From Collinsella aerofaciens (GTDB taxonomy: Bacteria > Actinomycetota > Coriobacteriia > Coriobacteriales > Coriobacteriaceae), in assembly GCF_901212495.1 (NCBI RefSeq), contig NZ_CAAKNY010000065.1:20-47407 (forward strand): a stretch of DNA of 47,388 bases. Direction: 5' to 3'. How positions within the stretch are numbered: the stretch's first letter is position 1; each line of letters begins with the position of its first letter. The position numbers and the translations under genes are program-made. Under the pieces are notes generated by a model, which saw only the letters and a list, made by a program, of their open reading frames with translations, was not told the DNA's origin and searched no databases. Below, piece by piece: positions 25,566 through 34,278 of the stretch.

Positions 25566-27538
25566 CGGCGCCGTTCATGCGCCTGGCGCCACAGTTGCAA
25601 ATAGTGCCCGATCTGCGCCGATTCGATGCGCTGATAGGAGCTCGTGGGCAGCGACGTTAAGAACTTCTTACCGTAGCCCTTCGTCACCAGGCGCGGGTCG
25701 GCCAAGATGAGTACGCCACAATCGGTCGATGATCGAATGAGGCGACCGGCTGCCTGCTTGACCTCGAGCACGGCCTCGGGCAGCGAATAGCGCGCCCAAG
25801 CGCGGTCTTCGCGCAGATTGCGCTCGCATGAGAGCGGGTCCGTGGGGCTCGAGAACGGCAATTTGGGGATGATGACGCAGCGCAGCGTCTCGCCGCTGGC
25901 GTCAAACCCCTCCCAAAAGGCCTTAAGTGCAAAGAGCGACGAGGTCGGTTCGTTGATAAACCGGTCGCGTAGACGACGCGGAGACGAGTTACGCTGCTGG
26001 CAGTTGAGTTCCAGACCAGCACGGGCCATCTTGGGCTCGACGCGGGCGTACAGCTCCTCCATGTCACGCCTGTTGGTGAACAGCGTGAGCACCGAGCCGC
26101 CCATGGCAAGATGGGCGTCGACCAGCACGCGCTCGAGCGCCGTAAGATAGCTCTCACGATCGCGCGGATCGGGGATATCCCCAGCCACGACCACGGCCAT
26201 ATTCGAATCGAAGTCGTAGCTCGAATCCAAGTGCAGCGACGATGATGTCGATGCACCGATGCGATCGAGGCCGACGGCGTGGTTAAAGTGCTCAAAGCTC
26301 TTGGAAACCGTCATGGTCGCCGAAGCAAAGATAGCCGTGTGGACCTCGGGCAGCCACTCGGTTGCCAAGGCCTCGCCAATGTCGATGCGCTCCGCGGTCA
26401 TTGACTCTCCGCCGGCACGCAGCCTGCGATTGACCTGCAGCGAATACACGTAGTGTTCATCGGTGCCATCAATGATGAGTTTGAGGTTCTCGGCCAGCTC
26501 GTGCAGGCGGCGCGAGATATCACCCAAGTCCACAACGACCTCGGGCTTGTCGGCGGCAACGGACTGCACGAGCGCGTCGACACTCTTGTCCGCTTGTTCC
26601 AATGCGTCGATGGCAGTGCAGGCCGGCTGTAAGAAATCATGCCAGTCGTCAGATTCGCGCAGCTCGGGGCCAATCCATAGATTCGCATTGTCATAGCCCC
26701 CGCGGGCACGGCGGCCAAGCTCGCGAACGCCGTCAAACACATCGGCAATCGCCATGCTCGCACGTACAACCGTCGACGTCGCCTTGGCAGTAAGGCCCAG
26801 GTAGAGCGTAGAGCCCTCCGAGGTTGCCAAATCGCGGGAAACCTGGCTCAGCGCACCGGAGCTCGAGCCACCCAGGCGCTCAAACAGAACGCGCGATTCA
26901 TCCGCCGACACCACGCGCGCCCATTGACGGCGCGCCTCGCGCTCGATGGAATGGGCCTCGTCGATTACCCAATGACGAATCGGAGGCAAGATTCTGCCCT
27001 CGGCCGCGACATTGCGGAACAGCAGGGAATGGTTGGTGACCACCACATCGGCATGCGCCGCACGGCGGCGAGCGCCGTGGACCAAACATTTATCGGGGAA
27101 AAACGGGCATAGGCGACGGGCGCACTCGCGCGACGCCGTCGTAAAGTCGGGACGGTTGACGCTGCGCCAGCGAATGCCGAGCGAGTCGAGGTCGCCATCG
27201 GCCGACTGACACACGTACGCCATGATGACCGCGACTGCCGTAAGCGTGTCGGCAGGATCACGCTTAGTCGTAATTTCGACTTGGCCGCGGCTCATGCGCT
27301 CAAGCTTGCGCAAGCATGGATAGTGGTCATAGCCCTTGAGGGCGCAAAACGATAGACCCCCGTCCAGCTGCTCGGCAAGTTTGGGCAGCTCATGATACAT
27401 GAGCTGGTCGGCAAGATTATTCGATTTAGTCGCGATGCCAACCGTGATGTTGTTGCGGCGCGCGGCCTCGGCAAAAGGCACCAGGTAAGCCATCGACTTG
27501 CCGACGCCCGTCCCCGCCTCAATCACGGCGATGCGTTC
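25562..27538 (-). pseudogene. dinG: DinG-type helicase part of a frameshifted exonuclease-helicase
   Basis: Superfamily 2 XPD/DinG-like helicase. Walker A is EAGTGVGKS, followed by the Fe-S/arch region with spaced cysteines (CARRLCPFFPDKC), the DEAH-like box WVIDEAHSIE, and C-terminal motifs VLTLFTNRRDMEEL, FALKAFWEGFDASGE and VKQAAGRLIRSSTDCG. Homology begins at ERIAVIEAG (27538). Just upstream, the exonuclease frame carries YEPRDEQIAMALEVRDALVT, the usual helicase lead-in, in a different frame. The frame needed here is +1 relative to it, with a GGG run at 27538-27540. One extra G (or two missing bases) explains the split. It could be a true mutation, a sequencing error or, least likely, programmed +1 frameshifting. 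Confidence 0.8.
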
Positions 27539-28457
27539 CCGTAACGAGTGCGTCACGGACCTCGAGCGCCATCGCGATCTGTTCATCGCGCGGCTCGTAC
27601 GTGGGATACATGCGATTAACCAGACCGCCCGGAGCATAGTCCGCCTCGATTTCCTCACGGCTCGGCATCTTAAGGACCGGTAGCTCGTCCGCATCAACGC
27701 GATCATCTGCCCGATCGGCCTTGAGTACGTCGGCACGGGCGGCGCTGAGAGAGAAGATGGAGCCGGGGTTCTGTCCCGCCAAGAACGAGAAGATGGGACG
27801 ATAGGACCAGGGTACGTCGGGGTGCATGTCGGCCAGGCGCGCCATTAAGCCCTGAGGCAAGTCGGTGAGCGCCACGAGCAACACGCGCCACACACCACAC
27901 AGGGCGTCGACATCGGCGTTGGCGCGGTGCGACACCGAGTCGCAGCCAAACAGGTCGGCCATGAAAGACAGCTTATGCGAGGCAAGGCGCGGCAGCGCGA
28001 TGCGCGACAGTGCCAGCGAGTCGATCCAGATGTCGCTGACGTTGACACCGCCCTTGACCGACTCGATAAACGAACGGTCAAAGGTGGCGTTATGCGCAAT
28101 CACCGGGCAGCCGCCGACAAAATCGGCGAGAGCGGCCACGGCATCGACGGCCGATGGGGCATCCACCACATCGGCGTTTGTAATGCTCGTGAGTTCGGTA
28201 ATCTCGGTGGGGATCAGCTGCTTGGGATGCACGAAGGTATCGAACCGATCGACAACCTCGCGGCCAGAAAGGCGGGCCGCCGATATCTCGATAAGCTCGT
28301 TGTCCTGCACCGAAAGACCCGTGGTCTCGGTATCGAGGACGATAACATCTTCCTCGATGAGACCAAACGATTGGGTTTTGGCACGCTCGGCAAGCGTGGC
28401 GTAGGAATCGATGACAAACTGTGGCGTTCCCGACGAAACAGCGTCCTCGATTAGCAT
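27519..28457 (-). CDS. DnaQ-like exonuclease part of the split DinG protein
   Basis: 312 residues. DEDDh 3'-5' exonuclease motifs: Exo I VLDTETTGL, Exo II AHNATFDRSF, and Exo III HRANADVDA with the catalytic His and Asp. After about residue 200 it continues into the linker and lead-in of a DinG helicase, then ends early with GTHRRD because of the frameshift at 27538-27540. In Gram-positive bacteria DinG is normally a single exonuclease-helicase chain of about 900 residues, acting on structured or replicating DNA. ATG 28457 overlaps the ddl stop by seven bases (ATGCTAA), so it is translationally coupled to ddl. Confidence 0.85.
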   Translation of the reverse strand: MLIEDAVSSGTPQFVIDSYATLAERAKTQSFGLIEEDVIVLDTETTGLSVQDNELIEISAARLSGREVVDRFDTFVHPKQLIPTEITELTSITNADVVDAPSAVDAVAALADFVGGCPVIAHNATFDRSFIESVKGGVNVSDIWIDSLALSRIALPRLASHKLSFMADLFGCDSVSHRANADVDALCGVWRVLLVALTDLPQGLMARLADMHPDVPWSYRPIFSFLAGQNPGSIFSLSAARADVLKADRADDRVDADELPVLKMPSREEIEADYAPGGLVNRMYPTYEPRDEQIAMALEVRDALVTGTHRRD

Positions 28458-29416
28458 GCAGTGCCCGCTCGACGAAGTCCCATACGAATCAGACTGTCAC
28501 AGACCTGCGGGAACGTCATGTCATCGGTGTGGCGAATCTCATCCGGATACAGCGACATATCGGTCATGCCGGGAATCGTGTTGGTCTCGAGGATGACGGG
28601 GCCATCCTCGCTCACGATAAAGTCGCTGCGCGAGATACCCAGGCAGCCGAGTGCCTTATGGGCAGCACAGGCGAGCTCCTGGGCGCGAGCGTAGTTCTCG
28701 GGCGAAATCTGTGCCGGAATGCGATGGATATCCGCGGGGTCCACATACTTCACGTCCAGGTCGTAGAACTCGCAGTCCTCGGGCTTACGGATCTCGACAA
28801 TCGGCAGAGCACGCACGTCATCTTCGCCGTATACGCCGACGGTTATCTCGGTGCCCTCGATGCACTTCTCGACCAGCACTTTGTCGCCGTACTTAAACGC
28901 CTTGGCGATTGCCGCGGGCAGCTCGGTGGGCTCATGGACCAGGGAAATGCCATAGCTGGAACCATTTACGGCCGGCTTCACAAAGCAGCGCTCGCCACAA
29001 ACCTCGACAATGTGATCGATATCGATCTCATCGCCCGACTCAATCGCCAAGCCGGGGGCAATGGGAATGCCCGCCTTGGCGTACAGGATCTTAGAGACCT
29101 CCTTGTCGGCACCGCAGGCGCTGGCAAGCACGCCCGAGGCCGTGTAGGGGATACCCAGGGTCTCCATGGCACCCTGCATGGCACCATCCTCGCCGCCGGC
29201 ACCGTGCATGGCGATAAACGCCACGTCAAAGCCACCGGTCGCCATGGTTACCATAAAATCATCGGCAGCTGTGTCGAGCAGCTCCACCGAAGTGTAGCCG
29301 GCCTCCTTCAAGGCCGCCACGACGTTCTTTCCCGAATTGAGTGAGATCTCGCGCTCAGCGGAATGACCGCCCGCCAAGACCGCTACGTGCATGTTCTCTA
29401 GGCTTTTACCCGGCAT
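28451..29416 (-). CDS. ddl: D-alanine--D-alanine ligase
   Basis: 321-residue ATP-grasp enzyme that makes the D-Ala-D-Ala dipeptide for peptidoglycan, in the cytosol. Landmarks are VAVLAGGHSAEREISLNSG at the N terminus, MHGAGGEDGAMQGAMETLGIPYT, the ATP-grasp lysine regions (CFVKPAVNGSSYGIS, VLVEKCIEGTEI) and the C-terminal ILETNTIPGMTDMSLYP. ATG 29416 is preceded by GAGGAGGAG eight bases upstream. It heads a transcript with the DinG-like genes and is divergent from rlmN. Confidence 0.96.
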   Translation of the reverse strand: MPGKSLENMHVAVLAGGHSAEREISLNSGKNVVAALKEAGYTSVELLDTAADDFMVTMATGGFDVAFIAMHGAGGEDGAMQGAMETLGIPYTASGVLASACGADKEVSKILYAKAGIPIAPGLAIESGDEIDIDHIVEVCGERCFVKPAVNGSSYGISLVHEPTELPAAIAKAFKYGDKVLVEKCIEGTEITVGVYGEDDVRALPIVEIRKPEDCEFYDLDVKYVDPADIHRIPAQISPENYARAQELACAAHKALGCLGISRSDFIVSEDGPVILETNTIPGMTDMSLYPDEIRHTDDMTFPQVCDSLIRMGLRRAGTAC

Positions 29417-29501
29417 GGGCAGACTCCTCCTCTATAATTTCTGCAGCTGATACCATATTGTAGCGATACCCTCTACGTTTCCCCAAAATCGAAAGGCTTC
29501 C

Positions 29502-30554
29502 ATGAATCCCAGGACTAAATCTCAGGACATTCGCGACTTGAGCCAAAACGATATTCGCGAGCTCGTGGCAGATCTCGGCCAGCCCGCTTTCCGCGCGAAG
29601 CAGCTCATCGAATGGGTCTTTGAGAAGAACGTTTGTTCGTTTGACGATATGACCAATCTTCCCAAGGCTTTCCGCGAGCAGCTTAAAGAGGCTTTTGCCT
29701 TTGACACGCCGACTGAGCTCGCCAAGCAGGTATCCAAAGATGGCTCTCGCAAGTATCTGCTTGAGTACCACGACGGCATTTCCGTCGAGACCGTAGGCAT
29801 GCCCCGTCGTAACAAGCTTTCTGTCTGCGTGTCCACCCAAGCCGGCTGCGGCATGGGTTGCGCTTTTTGCGCTACCGGCCTCAACGGCCTCAAGCGCTCG
29901 CTGACCGCCCAAGAGATCGTTGACCAGGTACTTCATGTATCCACTGACTTTGGCGAGCGTGCTACAAGCGTCGTTTTCATGGGTCAGGGCGAGCCCTTTG
30001 CTAACTATGACGAGGTTCTCAAGGCCCTCCGAATCCTCAACGACCCGGACGGCATCGGTATCGGAGCCCGCCACCTCACCGTCTCCACGAGCGGTGTTAT
30101 TCCCGGTATTCGCAAATTTGCCGACATCCCCGAGCAGTTCACGCTTGCCGTTTCCCTGCATTCCGCCATCCAGTCCACCCGCAACAAGCTCATGCCCGGT
30201 GTTAAGAAGTACACGCTGCTCCGCCTGCACGAGGCGCTTCAGCTCTACACCGAGAAGACTGGGCGCCGCCCGACCTATGAGTATGCCATGATCGAAGGCG
30301 TCAACGATACGAATCCCGAGATGCAGGCGCTCTGCGACTTCTGCGAGGGAACGCTGTGTCACGTCAACTTGATCCAGCTTAACGACATTGAGGGCAGCCC
30401 GCTCAAGCCGTCGCCGATTCATAAGGTCGAGGATCTTCAGCGCCGCCTTGAGTCTCGTGGCATCGAGACCACGATCCGTAATTCTCGCGGCAATGATATT
30501 GATGCCGCCTGCGGTCAGCTGAAGCAACGTTTCAAGGTCCAGAAGAACGCATAG
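29502..30554 (+). CDS. rlmN: 23S rRNA (adenine2503-C2) / tRNA methyltransferase RlmN
   Basis: 350-residue radical SAM enzyme that methylates A2503 of 23S rRNA and A37 of some tRNAs. It has an N-terminal helical domain (SQDIRDLSQNDIRELVADLGQPAFRAKQL), the radical SAM cluster loop CGMGCAFC (CxxxCxxC), GQGEPFANY, the SAM-binding segments and a C-terminal cysteine used for the methyl-Cys mechanism. AAAGG precedes ATG 29502. It is a single-gene unit with a hairpin downstream at 30597-30625. Confidence 0.96.
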   Translation: MNPRTKSQDIRDLSQNDIRELVADLGQPAFRAKQLIEWVFEKNVCSFDDMTNLPKAFREQLKEAFAFDTPTELAKQVSKDGSRKYLLEYHDGISVETVGMPRRNKLSVCVSTQAGCGMGCAFCATGLNGLKRSLTAQEIVDQVLHVSTDFGERATSVVFMGQGEPFANYDEVLKALRILNDPDGIGIGARHLTVSTSGVIPGIRKFADIPEQFTLAVSLHSAIQSTRNKLMPGVKKYTLLRLHEALQLYTEKTGRRPTYEYAMIEGVNDTNPEMQALCDFCEGTLCHVNLIQLNDIEGSPLKPSPIHKVEDLQRRLESRGIETTIRNSRGNDIDAACGQLKQRFKVQKNA

Positions 30555-30573
30555 GGGAGTCTGCACCCCATAA

Positions 30574-30589
30574 CGTTTCATGTGAAACA
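30574..30589. promoter_or_regulatory. degenerate parS-like site
   Basis: CGTTTCATGTGAAACA differs at two positions from the parS consensus TGTTTCACGTGAAACA and keeps the palindromic arms. It lies just after rlmN, 2.2 kb from the main parS cluster. It may be a weak ParB site. Confidence 0.5.
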
Positions 30590-30596
30590 TCCGACA

Positions 30597-30625
30597 GCTC
30601 CGGTTGCAGATAATGCAACCGGGGC
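30597..30625 (+). terminator. rlmN hairpin
   Basis: CCGGTTGCA pairs with TGCAACCGG around GATAA, extended by AGC/GCT with a T-G wobble. The tail is only moderately T-rich (GCTTCATCTGTATT). Confidence 0.6.
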
Positions 30626-30690
30626 TGCTTCATCTGTATTCATACTATTGGATTTGATTTACGCAAGCTTAGTTTTATCGCAAACATAAA

Positions 30691-30722
30691 GGGCCCTTAT
30701 CTGATGAATCAGACAAGGGCCC
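30691..30722 (-). terminator. par operon terminator
   Basis: GGGCCCTTATCTGAT pairs with ATCAGACAAGGGCCC, one mismatch and a two-base loop. On the minus strand it is followed by TTTATGTTTG. It ends the parA-parB-small-protein transcript. Confidence 0.75.
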
Positions 30723-30744
30723 CATCAAAAAAGGCAAGTAATTG

Positions 30745-30756
30745 TTAGGTACCTAA
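30745..30756. repeat. TTAGGTACCTAA palindrome, copy 1
   Basis: Perfect 12-base palindrome at the 3' end of the small membrane-protein gene. The identical sequence occurs at 34249-34260. Confidence 0.9.
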
Positions 30757-31007
30757 TAACCAACATTTTCCCACTGGTGGGTAACCCAGTCTTGGTTGAT
30801 CTTGGGATTCTTAGTCACCTGTGCAGTGCGCATGGCGACATCTTCGGTCATCACATCCATTTTCTTCTTAGATGTATCGACGATATCCTGAGCTCCGCGC
30901 AGCAGTCGACCGCGAAGTTCATCATCTGTTGCAAGCTTATAGCTAGCAAAAGCACCAGCCGCGACAATGGTTGCCAACGCAATGGCCGCGAGAATCTTAT
31001 TCTTCAT
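30753..31007 (-). CDS. small membrane-anchored protein downstream of parB
   Basis: 84 residues with one N-terminal hydrophobic segment (KNKILAAIALATIVAAGAFASYKL) and a charged helical remainder (DELRGRLLRGAQDIVDTSKKKMDVM). It resembles YtxH-like small proteins in general layout, but I cannot assign a family. ATG 31007 has AGGAGG six bases upstream and lies inside the parB end (11-base overlap), so it is coupled to parB and could link the segregation proteins to the membrane (inference). Its stop codon is part of the palindrome TTAGGTACCTAA. Confidence 0.75.
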   Translation of the reverse strand: MKNKILAAIALATIVAAGAFASYKLATDDELRGRLLRGAQDIVDTSKKKMDVMTEDVAMRTAQVTKNPKINQDWVTHQWENVGY

Positions 31008-31902
31008 CCTGATCCTCCTGCCCAAATTGAATCATTTCGCCAAGGATACGGGAGAGCTCCTCTTCGTCCTTGAACTCGATTTCAATTTTATTCTTGCCAC
31101 GCGAGCTCTTCACACGTACATTCGTGTTAAATACTTGACGAAGGACTCGAGCAGCTTTTTTGAATGACTGAGGTGTTGCTGGCCTTGGAGTCCTTGGCGT
31201 CTCTCCGGCAGAAAACAACGGAGCAAGATTTTCTGTCGCCCTTACGGAAAGGCCCTCTGCAACAACCTTCTCAGCAAGTCGAATCCTTGCATCTTCATAG
31301 GGAACTGCAAGAATCGCACGTGCATGGCCAGCGGTAAGCTTACCCTCAAATATCATTTGCTGAACGACCTCGGGCAGATCGAGGAGGCGCAGTGAGTTTG
31401 TAATTGCAGAGCGCGACTTACTCACTGCCTTTGACAAGGCTTCCTGGGTCATACCGCTGGCATCGATGAGTTGACGATACCCCTTAGCTTCTTCAACAGG
31501 ATTTAGATCAGAACGCTGAAGGTTTTCGATAAGAGCAAGAGCCAGCATCTCCTCATCATTAACATCTTTAATGATGACAGGCAGTTCCTCAAGACCAGCG
31601 AACTTTGACGCCTGGTAACGACGCTCACCAGCGATGATCTCATAGCCGTTTCCATGCTTGCGAACCAAAAGCGGCTGCAAAACGCCATGTTCTTGGATTG
31701 ACTCGCTCAACTCGCGAAGTTCAGTTTCATTAAAGTGAATTCGCGGCTGATTAGGGTTGGGAACGATATCTTCAATAGGCAGTTTTATTTCAGATGCGGC
31801 ATTTGAAGCCGATGCGGACGAGCCACCGGTCTCGTATTCAGCCTCTGAGACCAAAGCGTTGAGTCCACGTCCCAATCCCCCACGCTTCTTTGCACTAGGC
31901 AC
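30997..31902 (-). CDS. parB: chromosome partitioning protein ParB (Spo0J)
   Basis: 301-residue CTP-dependent DNA clamp that loads at parS and spreads to form the segregation complex. The N-terminal GLGRGLNALVSE box interacts with ParA. The ParB/Srx CTPase region shows IVPNPNQPRIHF, LQPLLVRKHGNGYEIIAGERRYQAS and the GERR motif. The HTH (MTQEALSKAVSKSRSAITNSLRLLDLP) reads parS, and the C-terminal dimer domain ends DQDEE. ATG 31902 overlaps the parA stop by eight bases. The base composition is visibly more AT-rich than the flanking replication genes. Confidence 0.96.
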   Translation of the reverse strand: MPSAKKRGGLGRGLNALVSEAEYETGGSSASASNAASEIKLPIEDIVPNPNQPRIHFNETELRELSESIQEHGVLQPLLVRKHGNGYEIIAGERRYQASKFAGLEELPVIIKDVNDEEMLALALIENLQRSDLNPVEEAKGYRQLIDASGMTQEALSKAVSKSRSAITNSLRLLDLPEVVQQMIFEGKLTAGHARAILAVPYEDARIRLAEKVVAEGLSVRATENLAPLFSAGETPRTPRPATPQSFKKAARVLRQVFNTNVRVKSSRGKNKIEIEFKDEEELSRILGEMIQFGQEDQDEE

Positions 31903-32695
31903 GCTTGATCACCTCTTTTGCAAGGTTCATATACGCTTTTGCACCCTTATTTTGAGGCGCATAGGTAATTACCGGTTCTCCAAAAGACGGAGCTTCGGAG
32001 ATTTTAACCGTACGAGGAATCAATGTCTTAAACGCCTTATCACCAAAGTACGATTGAACCTCCTCAACAACTTGATTCGACAGGGAAGTACGCGAGTCAT
32101 ACATGGTCATAAGCACGCCGTAAGTGTCTAAGCCCTTGTTCAGACGTGATTTGACCATCTTCATTGACTCAAGCAGCTTCGTTACTCCCTCGAGTGCGTA
32201 ATACTCGCACTGGATCGGAATCAAAACGCTATCTGCTGCGGTCAAAGCGTTGATGGTAAGCAAGCCAAGTGAAGGGGGACAGTCAATGAAAATAAAATCG
32301 AACTCTTCCTGAATCGGCTCAAGCAAATCTTTAAGGCGAGTTTCACGAGCAATTGCGCTTACGAGCTCAATTTCGGCGCCCGCAAGCTGAATTGTAGCCG
32401 GAATAACGAATACCTTTTTGCAATTTGTATCAAGAACAAGCGACTCTGCCGGCACATCATTCAGCAATGCATCATAGATGCAGTGTTCAAGGTCTTCCTT
32501 TTCAATTCCAAATCCGCTGGTGCTATTTCCCTGTGGATCAAAATCGACAATCAGTGTCTTGCGACCTTGCTCACCCAGTGCTGCTGCAAGGTTTACAGCC
32601 GTCGTTGACTTACCGACGCCCCCTTTTTGGTTGATGATTGCAATGATACGCGTGTATTTTGCGCTCTTCGAACGCTTAACGTCGCGAAATCCCAC
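31895..32695 (-). CDS. parA: chromosome partitioning ATPase ParA (Soj)
   Basis: 266-residue deviant Walker ATPase that partners ParB in origin segregation and, in some bacteria, regulates DnaA. Features are the deviant Walker A QKGGVGKSTTAVNLAAALG, Walker A' LIVDFDPQGNSTSG, and FIFIDCPPSLGLLTINAL. The start is GTG 32695 with AGGAGGGACC immediately upstream. The short N-terminal extension (MGFRDVKRSKSAKYTR) is basic. The three parS sites lie directly upstream of this gene, so ParB spreading may repress its promoter. Confidence 0.96.
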   Translation of the reverse strand: MGFRDVKRSKSAKYTRIIAIINQKGGVGKSTTAVNLAAALGEQGRKTLIVDFDPQGNSTSGFGIEKEDLEHCIYDALLNDVPAESLVLDTNCKKVFVIPATIQLAGAEIELVSAIARETRLKDLLEPIQEEFDFIFIDCPPSLGLLTINALTAADSVLIPIQCEYYALEGVTKLLESMKMVKSRLNKGLDTYGVLMTMYDSRTSLSNQVVEEVQSYFGDKAFKTLIPRTVKISEAPSFGEPVITYAPQNKGAKAYMNLAKEVIKRA

Positions 32696-32734
32696 GGTCC
32701 CTCCTGGTGTGTATTAAAGCTGTCAAACGGAGGA

Positions 32735-32750
32735 TGTTTCACGTGAAACA
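32735..32750. promoter_or_regulatory. parS site 1 (perfect)
   Basis: TGTTTCACGTGAAACA exactly matches the parS consensus recognised by the ParB helix-turn-helix. It is the first of three sites in about 95 bases upstream of parA. Confidence 0.95.
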
Positions 32751-32773
32751 TTCCGATTCGATATCAACCGCCA

Positions 32774-32789
32774 TGTTTCACGTGAAACA
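32774..32789. promoter_or_regulatory. parS site 2 (perfect)
   Basis: TGTTTCACGTGAAACA, exact consensus, 39 bases from site 1, start to start (close to four helical turns). Confidence 0.95.
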
Positions 32790-32812
32790 CTGCAAGTTGT
32801 TACTATCCATTA

Positions 32813-32828
32813 TGTTTCACGTGAAACA
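32813..32828. promoter_or_regulatory. parS site 3 (perfect)
   Basis: TGTTTCACGTGAAACA, exact consensus, again 39 bases from site 2. It ends two bases from the rsmG stop codon. Confidence 0.95.
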
Positions 32829-32829
32829 T

Positions 32830-33567
32830 CTAGGCAAGCGGATTCTTCTTTGCCATGCCATTTGCACGAGGCAATGAAACGGATGCTGGATGAGTCTTTT
32901 TAAGAACAATGAACTCCCTGTGGCCCAAGCCCTCAGGCAAATCGATTGTGTCATTCAGAAGCAAAGTGAAGCCGCAGATCTTAGCCGCTGACATGCCCGA
33001 AGCAAGTTCCTCATCCGATGGATTGCCCTTGGTGATAACAAATAACCCTCCATCCTTGAGATACGGAGCCGCATACTCAACAAGAATCGGTAGAGGGGCC
33101 AGTGCACGGGCGGTTACGACAGAGAACTGCTTCTTATGGCTTCGAGCATATTCTTCAAGTCGATCATGAACCGCATGAGCATGTTTCAATCCAAGAGCAT
33201 GAACAAAAGAATTGACAGCATCAACCTTCTTGCCAACTGAGTCAATATAAGTAGCTTTACGATGCGTGGTTATGGTTAACGGAATACCAGGGAAGCCTGC
33301 ACCTGTTCCCATATCGAGCAAAGCTCCCTCAGGAGCCTTATTGATATAGGGGAGCAAAACAAGTGAGTCAAGGATATGAAGTACGACAGCATCTTCTACG
33401 TTAAGAATACGGGTAAGATTGGTTGTCTTATTTGTTTCCAGAACCAAATCTAAATGCTGAATACATTTCTTCAGCTCAACATCAGTTACGTTCAAGGAAT
33501 ACTCTTTGCAATAAGAAGTTAGATGACGCTGCATCTCGTCAACCTGCTGATCAGTAAGTACAAACAA
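32830..33567 (-). CDS. rsmG: 16S rRNA (guanine527-N7) methyltransferase
   Basis: SAM-dependent methyltransferase for G527 of 16S rRNA (GidB). Landmarks are TNLTRILNVEDAVVLHILDSL, the SAM-binding loop LLDMGTGAGFPGIPL, SVVTARALAPLPILVEYAAPYLK and GLHREFIVLKK-like GLGHREFIVLKK near the end. The frame opens at a TTG at 33615, but AAGGAG stands six bases before a TTG at 33567, so MFVLTDQQVDEMQ is the likelier N terminus (245 residues). It has its own promoter after the jag terminator. Confidence 0.94.
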   Translation of the reverse strand: MFVLTDQQVDEMQRHLTSYCKEYSLNVTDVELKKCIQHLDLVLETNKTTNLTRILNVEDAVVLHILDSLVLLPYINKAPEGALLDMGTGAGFPGIPLTITTHRKATYIDSVGKKVDAVNSFVHALGLKHAHAVHDRLEEYARSHKKQFSVVTARALAPLPILVEYAAPYLKDGGLFVITKGNPSDEELASGMSAAKICGFTLLLNDTIDLPEGLGHREFIVLKKTHPASVSLPRANGMAKKNPLA

Positions 33568-33617
33568 CAGAAGCTCCTTTCTGACAAAAATCAGTGTATC
33601 GAGAACTTTTGACAAAA

Positions 33618-33643
33618 AAAGGGGACGTGGAAACCACGCCCCC
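33618..33643 (-). terminator. terminator of the rpmH-rnpA-yidDC-khpB operon
   Basis: GGGG-CGTGG pairs with CCACG-CCCC with one bulged base and an AAA loop. On the minus strand it is followed by seven T residues, about 20 bases downstream of the khpB stop. Confidence 0.85.
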
Positions 33644-33663
33644 TTAGCATAAGCTCGAGTAGA

Positions 33664-34233
33664 TTATCGAGCAACAATCACCACATGGCGATCAGGGTCA
33701 GAACCCTCAGAATGGGTATCGACGGTATCGTTGCCACGAAGTGCAATATGAACCAGTCGGCGCTCATAGGCATTCATGGGTGGAAGCGAAACACTCTTAT
33801 GAGTACGGACAGCACGCTCGGCTGCAGACTGAGCCATAGAGGCAACCTTTTCCTGACGCCGGCTCTTGTAGCCCTCAACGTCAACCACAACCGGATACCT
33901 AAAGCCAAGCTTGCGGCTCACCAGCAAAGAGAACATAACCTGAAGGGCATCAAGGGTACGACCATGACGGCCAATGAGAACAGCAAGATCAGGAGCCGTA
34001 ACATCCAAAATCAGCTCACCCTCGTCACCCTCGTACTCATCGATAGGAGAGTTGGCGGCATCGAAGTGCGAAAGGATGGAACGCAGGATGGAAATCGCAA
34101 CATCGGCAATGGTGTCGAGCTCCTCATCGGTCAGCTCTTCACCGGCCTTGTAGCGCTGTGCAATCTCGGGATAATCGCCCGCAATCTGCGGGGCAACCTC
34201 CTCAAGCATATCCTCGATGATCTCTTCAGACAT
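33664..34233 (-). CDS. khpB: RNA-binding protein KhpB (Jag, KH + R3H)
   Basis: 189-residue protein with an N-terminal acidic segment, a KH domain (ILDVTAPDLAVLIGRHGRTLDALQVMFSLLV with the GRHG loop) and a C-terminal R3H domain (RTHKSVSLPPMNAYERRLVHIAL). KhpB partners KhpA in RNA binding and influences cell division and elongation in Gram-positives. ATG 34233 has GGAG six bases upstream; a TTG frame opening at 34245 overlaps that site and is rejected. It is last in the rpmH operon after yidC, the standard position. The typical Jag_N domain appears shortened or divergent. Confidence 0.92.
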   Translation of the reverse strand: MSEEIIEDMLEEVAPQIAGDYPEIAQRYKAGEELTDEELDTIADVAISILRSILSHFDAANSPIDEYEGDEGELILDVTAPDLAVLIGRHGRTLDALQVMFSLLVSRKLGFRYPVVVDVEGYKSRRQEKVASMAQSAAERAVRTHKSVSLPPMNAYERRLVHIALRGNDTVDTHSEGSDPDRHVVIVAR

Positions 34234-34248
34234 AACGTACTCCAAAGG

Positions 34249-34260
34249 TTAGGTACCTAA
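34249..34260. repeat. TTAGGTACCTAA palindrome, copy 2
   Basis: Identical to the palindrome at 30745-30756, here between yidC and khpB. Together they bracket the khpB-rsmG-parAB block. Confidence 0.9.
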
Positions 34261-34278
34261 ATAAGATTGATATCCCGA

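Noticed and set aside
27519..27560. Programmed +1 frameshift making DinG from two frames
   Set aside because: No slippery codon context or downstream stimulator is evident. A homopolymer indel or sequencing error is simpler, so it is reported as a frameshifted gene.
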